DNA of 64,000 bases from Anaspis maculata (lineage: Eukaryota; Arthropoda; Insecta; Coleoptera; Scraptiidae): the NCBI GenBank assembly GCA_949128115.1, contig OX421968.1, forward strand, positions 32,082,877-32,146,876, written 5' to 3'. Positions 58,327 to 64,000 of this stretch are shown one piece after another; positions within the stretch are counted from its first letter, which is position 1; each line of letters opens with the position of its first letter. The position numbers and the translations under genes are program-made. Under the pieces are notes generated by a model. It did not search any database and had not been told where the DNA came from. It was given only the letters and a program-made list of their open reading frames with translations.

Positions 58327-59413
58327 ATACCGGGTGATCATTTGAAAACTATCCACCTGCAATAACTCCCGATTCCTAGTGAATATTTTCTCGAGCAAAA
58401 ACAGGTCGATTTTTATATCGAGGGGGACAACCAAAACATATATTGGCAAATTTCTATATTCACCCCCCTCGCCCCCACTTACCCCAACTTTGAAATTTCA
58501 AATGACATTACCTATCTTGCGATACATCAAATTGAAGGAAAGTAAATTTTCTTTCTGAGAAAAATATTTTGAAATTTTTTAACCCCACCCCCTTTTCCCT
58601 GAAAATTCTCTGACTGTCCCATTTTATATTCTGGACCCCTCATTTTTTTCTCAATTTAGTCGGCGACATCCTAGATAGCATCGAAGAAGAAAATTTTTGA
58701 TGGAAAAAGTGCTTCTCAAATTCCCCCCTTTGCTCCCCCCCACCTCAACTCCCAAATTTAACAGAACACCACCTACTTTGTGATACATCAAATTGAAGGG
58801 AATTGAATTCTCTTTCCGAAAATAATTTTTTCGAAATTTTCTACCCCTCCCCCAATAAATTGGTCATTTGGAGTATTCTAGGGGGGAGATGGGGGGCTTT
58901 AAAAATTGGGAAAAAATCTTTTTCAGGAAGAGAGTTCAATTTCCTTTAATTTGATGTGTTACAAGGTGGGTATTGACATTTTAAATTTTTGAGTTCAGGT
59001 GGGGGGAGCGAAGGGGTAAATTTGGGTGGCACTTTTTTTATAGAAAATTATCTCTTTCGATGCTGTGCAGGATGACGTTTACTGTATTGGAGGGAAATGG
59101 AGGTCAAGAATATTAACTTGGATACTCAGAGAATTTTAGGGAGAACAGGGGGTGAGGTTGAAAAATTTTAAAATATTTTTTTTAGAAAGAGAATTTCAAT
59201 CTCTTCAATTTGACGTATCGCAAGGTAGGTAGTGTCATTTGAAATTTCAAAGTTGGGGTGAGTGGGGGCGAGGGGGCTCAAGATATAAACTCTTCAATGT
59301 ATGTTTTAGATGTCCCCCTCGATATAAAAATCGACCTGTTTTTGCTCAAAGACCTTTGCACTAGGAATCGGGAGATATTGCAGGTGGATAGTTTTCAAAT
59401 GATCACCCGGTAT
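58327..59413. repeat. Palindrome with ATACCGGGTGATC ends
   Basis: ATACCGGGTGATCATTTGAA at 58327 is mirrored by TTCAAATGATCACCCGGTAT ending at 59413. It is the closest relative of 26120-27194, sharing ends, interior and length (1087 against 1075 bp). Confidence 0.9.
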
Positions 59414-59732
59414 ATTATTTCTCCCACTACCACTACTAGGAACTTATACCCTATTTTGTAGCGATTTTATTGAAAATTAAACTGAATCTACCTTTTCACA
59501 CAAGTCAAATATGTAGCTTGGATTTCAAATCAAGTAGCTTTTTTCTTTTGGTTTCCGAATGGCAGATAATTGACACTTCAATAAACCAAGTTTGTAGTAA
59601 TTCGTTGTGTTTCGTTCGTTCGTGCACTTCTTATTAAAAATAATGTTTTGGACTTCTGTCCTTGATATTTTTCTTATATAAATTTTTTTGGGGGTTTTGA
59701 AACAGGAATTAAAAAAGAAGAGGCATATTCTT
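59414..59732. other. Spacer, nothing recognised
   Basis: AT-rich; leads into the hammerhead-like motif on the minus strand. Confidence 0.3.
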
Positions 59733-59772
59733 CACAACGTTTCGCCGGCTTAACGACGGCTTCGTCAGGCGA
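59733..59772 (-). ncRNA. Hammerhead-ribozyme-like motif
   Basis: On the minus strand CTGACGA, an exact CUGANGA box, is followed by a GCCG-loop-CGGC stem and GAAAC, the two conserved core boxes in the correct order. The expected cleavage triplet after the short stem III reads GTG, which should not cleave, so this is probably a relict. The sequence before it (TATACATATTGTTCGCC) recurs at 63460-63476 before another CTGACGA. Confidence 0.5.
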
Positions 59773-59784
59773 ACAATATGTATA

Positions 59785-59860
59785 AGAAGACAACAAACAC
59801 GCAAATATTGCGCCCCTTAGGTCCTAAAGAGGCGTAATATTTGCTGGTTTGTTGTCTTCT
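59785..59860. repeat. 76-bp hairpin
   Basis: AGAAGACAACAAACACGCAA pairs with a TTTGCTGGTTTGTTGTCTTCT end, with GCGCCCCTTA against TAAAGAGGCGT around the loop. Confidence 0.75.
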
Positions 59861-60040
59861 AAAGAGACGCAAAAATGGCGTGTTTATTGTCTTCTAACAT
59901 TGCTCTACTCGGATTGAGTATACGTATGTACATTGTACAGTGTGCACTTCACCATCGATGCTCCTAGCGACGGTGTGGCTTTACGTAGAATTTGTGTTCA
60001 AAAAACCGACGATTACAACCGAGCTTGAATAAGAATAAGA

Positions 60041-60240
60041 CGGTCTCGTGGCGCAGGTGGTTGTGTGGCTGCCTGCGGCCGCGGGAGCCCCGGGTTCGAT
60101 TCCCGGAAGAAGTCTGGATGTTTGTGTTTGTCCAATTTGCAATTTTTCTGGCTCTGTAAATGTGATAATAAAGGGCAAAAACTCCTATGGCCGCTGCAGG
60201 CCGATAAGGAGGAAAGCATTTATTATTATTATTTATTATG
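60041..60240 (+). mobile_element. tRNA-derived SINE
   Basis: The head GGTCTCGTGGCGCAGGTGG contains a good A box (TGGCGCAGGTGG, 60049-60060). About 30 bp later GGGTTCGATTCCC gives a canonical B box (60093-60103) flanked by CCC/GGG as in a T stem. A non-tRNA body follows, and the tail is a (TTATTA)n run to about 60239. This is the standard plan of a polymerase III-transcribed SINE. Its tail abuts the LINE fragment. Confidence 0.85.
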
Positions 60241-61190
60241 AATAAAACTGAGTCTTGCTGTTTTCATCTCAATAATAAGCTTGCTAATCGGAAACTGCAG
60301 ATTTTCTTCAACGGTCGACTTCTTCGTCACAACATGAATCCAAAATACTCAGGAATAACCCTGGACAGGTCATTAACATTTCAAAAACACCTTATTAACG
60401 TCTCGGCTAAGATCAAAACCCGAAACAATATAATTCAAAAATTGACTGGTACATCGTGGGGAACTTCTGCAAAAACGCTCCGATGTTTGACTATTAGTCT
60501 TGTGTTTTCTGCTTCTAAATATGGTGCTCCGGTATAGATGAACAGCGCTCATGTCCACTTTATTGATAAACAACTGAACAACACCATGCGACTTATTTCT
60601 GTGACCATTCAATCAACACCCTAGTACTGGTTACCAACTCGGAGCTATGTTGAACCTCCACCAATACGTCGGCCAAGCATTGAAAAAGGACTACAACGAA
60701 ATTCTCGATAACCCAGATCTTCCAATCCACGGCTTTTCCCCTGCAGACAGGAGACGTTTTAAATCGAGACATCCATCATTAGTCACAGCACGTGAGATTG
60801 GGAACTTTGATGGACAAGAGAAATGGAAGGAAGACTGGGTTCAACAAGCTTTACCCGAATGACACCAGTTCTTGAACGTTCGTGAAACGCCCTCGGGATT
60901 TGAACTTCCACTAAAAATGTGGTGTAGACTGAACAGGGGTGTGCATAGGTCACGGACGCTGTGCTGATTCATTTTATAAATGGGGACTCATGGAATTCCT
61001 CGATTGTGACTGCCGCTCGGGAAACAAACAATAGAGCACGTCACATTTCACTGTCCTTGACGCGCATACCAGGGTTCTCCGGAGGACTTCGTGGAGGTGA
61101 CGCCTGCGTCTACCGATTGGCTAGAAAATTTGGACATCGAATTCTAAATCAACTTGACAATTCAACACCGGACGTTCAGACCGAAACTAC
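60241..61190 (+). pseudogene. Jockey-type LINE, 3' part of ORF2, frameshifted
   Basis: The first frame shows KTESCCFHLNNKLANRKL, then NPKYSGITLDRSLTFQKH and KLTGTSWGTSAKTLR, then FSASKYGAPV. This is the post-catalytic region of jockey-superfamily reverse transcriptases. After a stop at 60536 the next block gives HVHFIDKQLNNTMRLIS. A third frame (60647-60862) ends KWKEDWVQQALPE. Near 61020-61060 another frame reads DCDC and then QTIEHVTFHCP, the CxCG...QTxxHxxxxCP zinc motif of the C-terminus. The catalytic YxDD is upstream of the fragment and absent, with several frame changes and stops. Confidence 0.8.
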
Positions 61191-61900
61191 ACGGTAGTGA
61201 TGGGCGGGTAGTACTGATTCGTTACTTTTGTAATCGTTACTCGCCGGGACCCTAAGTACCGATTACTCATTTGATAAAGTATTCGTTACTTTCATAAATG
61301 ATTACCTACTTCAAAAGTGACCGCATTTCCGCATTCAGTACTTGCCCAAAAAAAATCTCAATTTTTTTTTTCATCAGTGTGATTATGTTCAGAGTCAGTA
61401 TTATGTTAATCTGTTCTAGTTCTTTCTTATAATGAAAAAAATCTGTTGTGGGGCGACACAAAACTTTCCCGGCGGTATCCAGAGACGTCAGTAATGATTT
61501 TGATCGAAGTGTCCCTTCGGGAGGGGGCGATTCGATTTGGAAATTGATGAAAAAATTCTATTTAGTCGAGCGTTTAGCGAGCATCCTGCATCCATTGTTG
61601 AGCGGACAGAAAAAATGACAGGTTAGGTCAGTTTTCCAAGGTGATGAAATGATCCAAAAGGTAGAACTAGGTAGCTAACTGTTGTAATATCTCAAAAATG
61701 CAATGCTGGTTCCTTATTGAAATTTTTGTTCCTACTTTAGATATGATGATGAAATTACAAAAACTTGATTGAAAACTTTCACTCCATCTGTGTGTCAAAT
61801 TTCAACTCTCTATTTTCAATTCAGAGCTTGGGCAGACAAACCCAGACCCAATGTGCCACCTGAGGGCTTCCGATCAAAATCATCCACCCAAAGTCTAATC
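61191..61900. other. Probable truncated hAT-like piece, then unrecognised DNA
   Basis: TAGTGATGGGCGGGTAGT at 61196 has the same start as the hAT MITE at 62796, with CGTTACT repeats inside, but no right end was found. The rest is unrecognised. Confidence 0.3.
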
Positions 61901-62019
61901 AGAACATTCCAGGCTGAACTTAGGCCTCCGTACCTGATTTCGATTTGATCGGATCAATAATTCGGTAATTATCGTGACAGAACCGCTTAATTTGTACGAT
62001 CGCATGAGTGGTTTTATAT

Positions 62020-62260
62020 TTTCAGGAGGAAAATTTCCGGGAAATTGGAGAGAAATTATTGGAAAATGTTCAAGAACCAGTTATCTATTCTTTAAAAAAA
62101 ACAATTCCAAGAAATCTGTTCACGGAATAAAAAGTTGGAAAATTTGCAGTTTTTCCAGAGAGGAAAACTCAGCAACTGTTGATCCGATTTCGAAAATTTT
62201 TCCTCCAAAAATTAGCTCAATCTTTTCTCTAACTTTTATTTACAGCATGTCTGCACCTAT
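62020..62260 (+). repeat. Dispersed repeat, copy of 22560-22800
   Basis: Colinear with 22560-22800 from GGGAAATTGG to CAGCATGTCTGCACCTA. Its end forms the left arm of the hairpin at 62190-62335. Confidence 0.7.
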
Positions 62261-62335
62261 GCACCTTTTATCGGACATGCTGTAAATAAAAGTTAGAGAA
62301 AAGATTGAGCTAATTTTTGGAGGAAAAATTTTCGA
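62190..62335. repeat. Perfect 62-bp inverted repeat, 22-bp spacer
   Basis: 62190-62251 and 62274-62335 are exact reverse complements by direct reading (TCGAAAATTTTTCC... to ...ACAGCATGTC). The spacer is TGCACCTATGCACCTTTTATCG. The left arm belongs to the dispersed repeat shared with 22560-22800; the right arm is a snap-back copy. Confidence 0.95.
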
Positions 62336-62369
62336 AATTTTTAGACACAGTTCTGTGTCTATATGTGTG

Positions 62370-63360
62370 TTGCGTGCCATTTTTATCGGTCCTGCACCAT
62401 AGACCGCCTGCACACTGATAAGCCTCCAAATAGGTGCGAAACACGTGTTCGGTCTGAACGTCCGGTGCTGTGGTGGTCGGAGAGCTTTGTTTGCATTTAA
62501 ATGCGAAGGTGCCCGCTTTTTGGCACAAAAAAGCGCAGTTATTTGCGTGTTCATTGTCTTCTAATAATCCCTCGCCTGCCTGATGCCTTTGAAATAAGCA
62601 TCTGCGGAATGCCTTTGATAGATGGCGCCATTTGGAAGACTCACATCTTAGGAGTTCCCCTGAGTGTACATTATCAAGAACCCTGACTGCCACGGCGCCG
62701 GATGGTTGGACTGAATGCCTGCGCACTAGTGAGCTTTAGCAGGGCCGAAAATGTGTCTGTGCAGTCTCGGTCTGATTTTCTGGTGCTGTGGTAGTTAGTG
62801 ATGGGCAAAACTGTTATTTTTACATAACAGATACAACCTATTACTGTTATTTTTAAATAACAGTTAAAAATAACAGATACTGTTATTCTGTTATTTTACA
62901 AATTAACCAGGGGTCCGTTTCTTAAAACTACAAATGACAAATTACAAGTGTGTGTGTAGTCTTGGTACCTAACCCATTTTTGCAACAATCGGTCGTCAAG
63001 GTTATACATTTGTAATTAGTCGTTTGTAGTTTTATGAAACGGGCCCCAGGATTCTCAATATCACAAGGCAAAAGTAACAGAACTGACTATTTAACTAACA
63101 ACTAACGCCGAGTGTCGACGATCGGGGTAAACTGTTATTAGTGTTATTTTGTATCAGAGTAGTCAGTCTTTGGTTCAGTCGTTCACCGTTGATCGCACCG
63201 GGCGTCGACGATCCGGGTAAACTGTTATTTTGTATCTGTAATATTCCAACCCATATAACAGGTTGTTATTGTTATTTTCAAATAACAGTCGAAAAATAAC
63301 AGATAGTTGAATAACAACCCATCACTAGTGGTAGTCGTAGAGCTTTGTTTCATTAATACG
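62370..63360 (+). repeat. Tandem pair, about 315-bp period, with hammerhead-like motif
   Basis: GCCTGCACACT (62406) and GCCTGCGCACT (62717), then GGTGCTGTGG (62464 and 62782) and AGAGCTTTGTTT recur in order. Copy 1 contains CTGATAA, a CCT-loop-AGG stem and GAAAC (62415-62445), a hammerhead-like core. Copy 2 is degenerate there (GTGAGC...GCCGAAAA). Tandem units bearing hammerheads are typical of retrozymes and Penelope pseudo-LTRs. The second copy is split by the hAT MITE. Confidence 0.45.
62796..63327. mobile_element. hAT-type MITE with perfect 8-bp target duplication
   Basis: TAGTGATGGG at the left is mirrored by CCCATCACTA at the right, and subterminal ATAACAG/CTGTTAT repeats fill both ends. 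GTGGTAGT precedes (62788-62795) and follows it (63328-63335). The uninterrupted homologous site is present in the first tandem copy near 62464-62492 (GGTGCTGTGGTGGTCGGAGAG). It is 532 bp with no transposase. Confidence 0.95.
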
Positions 63361-63468
63361 TATGAAAAAATTGATAAAATGTGTAAAACGTCAAAAAAGT
63401 TTTCGACTCGTAATTTGTAACTTGTACTTTTTTTGACGTTTCACACATTCTATCAATTTTTATACATA
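63360..63468. repeat. Foldback of about 109 bp
   Basis: TATGAAAAAATTGATAAAAT and GTAAAACGTCAAAAAAG pair with CTTTTTTTGACGTTTCACAC and TATCAATTTTTATACATA. Confidence 0.7.
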
Positions 63469-63474
63469 TTGTTC

Positions 63475-63502
63475 GCCTGACGAGCCTCATTAGGCCGGCA
63501 AA
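63475..63502 (+). ncRNA. Degenerate hammerhead-like motif
   Basis: CTGACGA and a GCCT-loop-AGGC stem are intact, but the GAAA box is replaced by GGCAAAA. It is preceded by the same TATACATATTGTTCGCC as the motif at 59733-59772, which is in the opposite orientation. Inactive if the model is right. Confidence 0.35.
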
Positions 63503-64000
63503 AAAAAAGTCTTATTAAAAAGTTTGATCAAAAACAATAATTACGGGTATAATGAAAGTGTTCGTGATTGTACGAGCCCCGTCTCAATAAAATTGACACA
63601 ATATCTATTCAAGAATATGTAGAAAATGAGGCGTCCAATCAAAATCTTGAAAGAGTGACTTTTGCCAGATCAAATAAGAAATCTAAAAATGCATTCCGCT
63701 TTGAAATATTTTCAGTTGCCTAGAAGATATGGGGGCAAAAAGGAGAGCCCTCTTCCTCAACTTACGCAACTGGTCACTTTTGACCAAATGTGCTATTTTA
63801 TTGAATAGAGACATATTTGGGGAAACAATGTTGAATATTTGAGCAAGATCAGTCAAGCGGTTCAAAAGTTATATCATATCTAAAAACGTTTTTTTATATT
63901 CCACCTTTGACGAGCTATACCTTTATTACGAGTACTATGCATGTTGAATTGGTATCATTTCCAAGCATTTTCAAAGTGGATATGGTATCAGAAAAGTAGG
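63503..64000. other. Unrecognised AT-rich end of window
   Basis: No coding or boundary signal was recognised. Confidence 0.3.

Noticed and set aside
1..64000. CRISPR array, bacterial operons or phage genes
   Set aside because: No regularly spaced direct repeats with unique spacers and no prokaryotic gene organisation. The element types are all eukaryotic.

Overview
The window looks like non-coding, repeat-rich DNA from an animal nuclear genome, most likely an insect. It carries Ty3/Gypsy LTR retrotransposons, a jockey-type and an RTE-type non-LTR fragment, a Penelope-like remnant, a tRNA-headed SINE, hAT and Tc1/mariner-type MITEs and many very large palindromes. The frequent TAGGTACCTACC-like strings would fit a hemipteran or lepidopteran, but that is only an impression. 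I found no gene I would defend as a host gene. Apart from the Gypsy gag-pol, open frames are short, and most are chance frames through inverted repeats.

Layout. 1-6672: two large palindromes (259-2083 and 2592-6672); the second has a 2 kb loop holding tandem repeats. 6740-7203: antisense fragment of a LINE reverse transcriptase. 7204-9700: unrecognised. 9701-10857: a 1.16 kb palindrome with matching ATACAGGGT ends. 10944-11470: solo LTR with a 4-bp target duplication. 11836-11880: hammerhead-like motif. 11942-13961: decayed minus-strand Gypsy element. 15561-19102: palindrome whose outer arms look almost identical, with a Penelope-like remnant at its centre. 19633-19839: hAT MITE with a perfect 8-bp duplication. 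19840-29690: mostly unrecognised, with a nested inverted-repeat block at 24610-27365. 29725-30057: LINE 3' end. 31700-42782: hAT-like element containing a 2.2 kb palindrome, which contains a complete and very young Gypsy element (33903-41370), and also a solo LTR. 42789-45910: palindrome with at least three nested insertions. 46361-46785: solo LTR. 46791-49672: palindrome with an ACGT-rich insertion. 49750-54259: element with 14-bp terminal repeats that encloses two TTCCA-rich arrays, a satellite and another palindrome. 55382-59413: two palindromes related to the one at 26120-27194. 59700-63500: hammerhead-like motifs, SINE, jockey-like LINE, a perfect 62-bp hairpin, and a hAT MITE whose empty site lies 0.3 kb away.

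How it fits together. The region reads as a stack of insertions whose order can be worked out. Palindromes arrived first, then MITEs and LTR elements inserted into their arms and loops; the Gypsy element at 33903-41370 is the most recent LTR insertion. The main novelty is a set of about nine 0.7-4 kb foldback palindromes, many ending in or containing the same ATACAGGGTG/CACCCTGTAT motif. Some share interiors but have different ends. They encode no protein I can see and could be transcribed as long hairpin RNA. The second theme is a set of hammerhead-ribozyme-like motifs, one of them beside a Penelope-like coding remnant.
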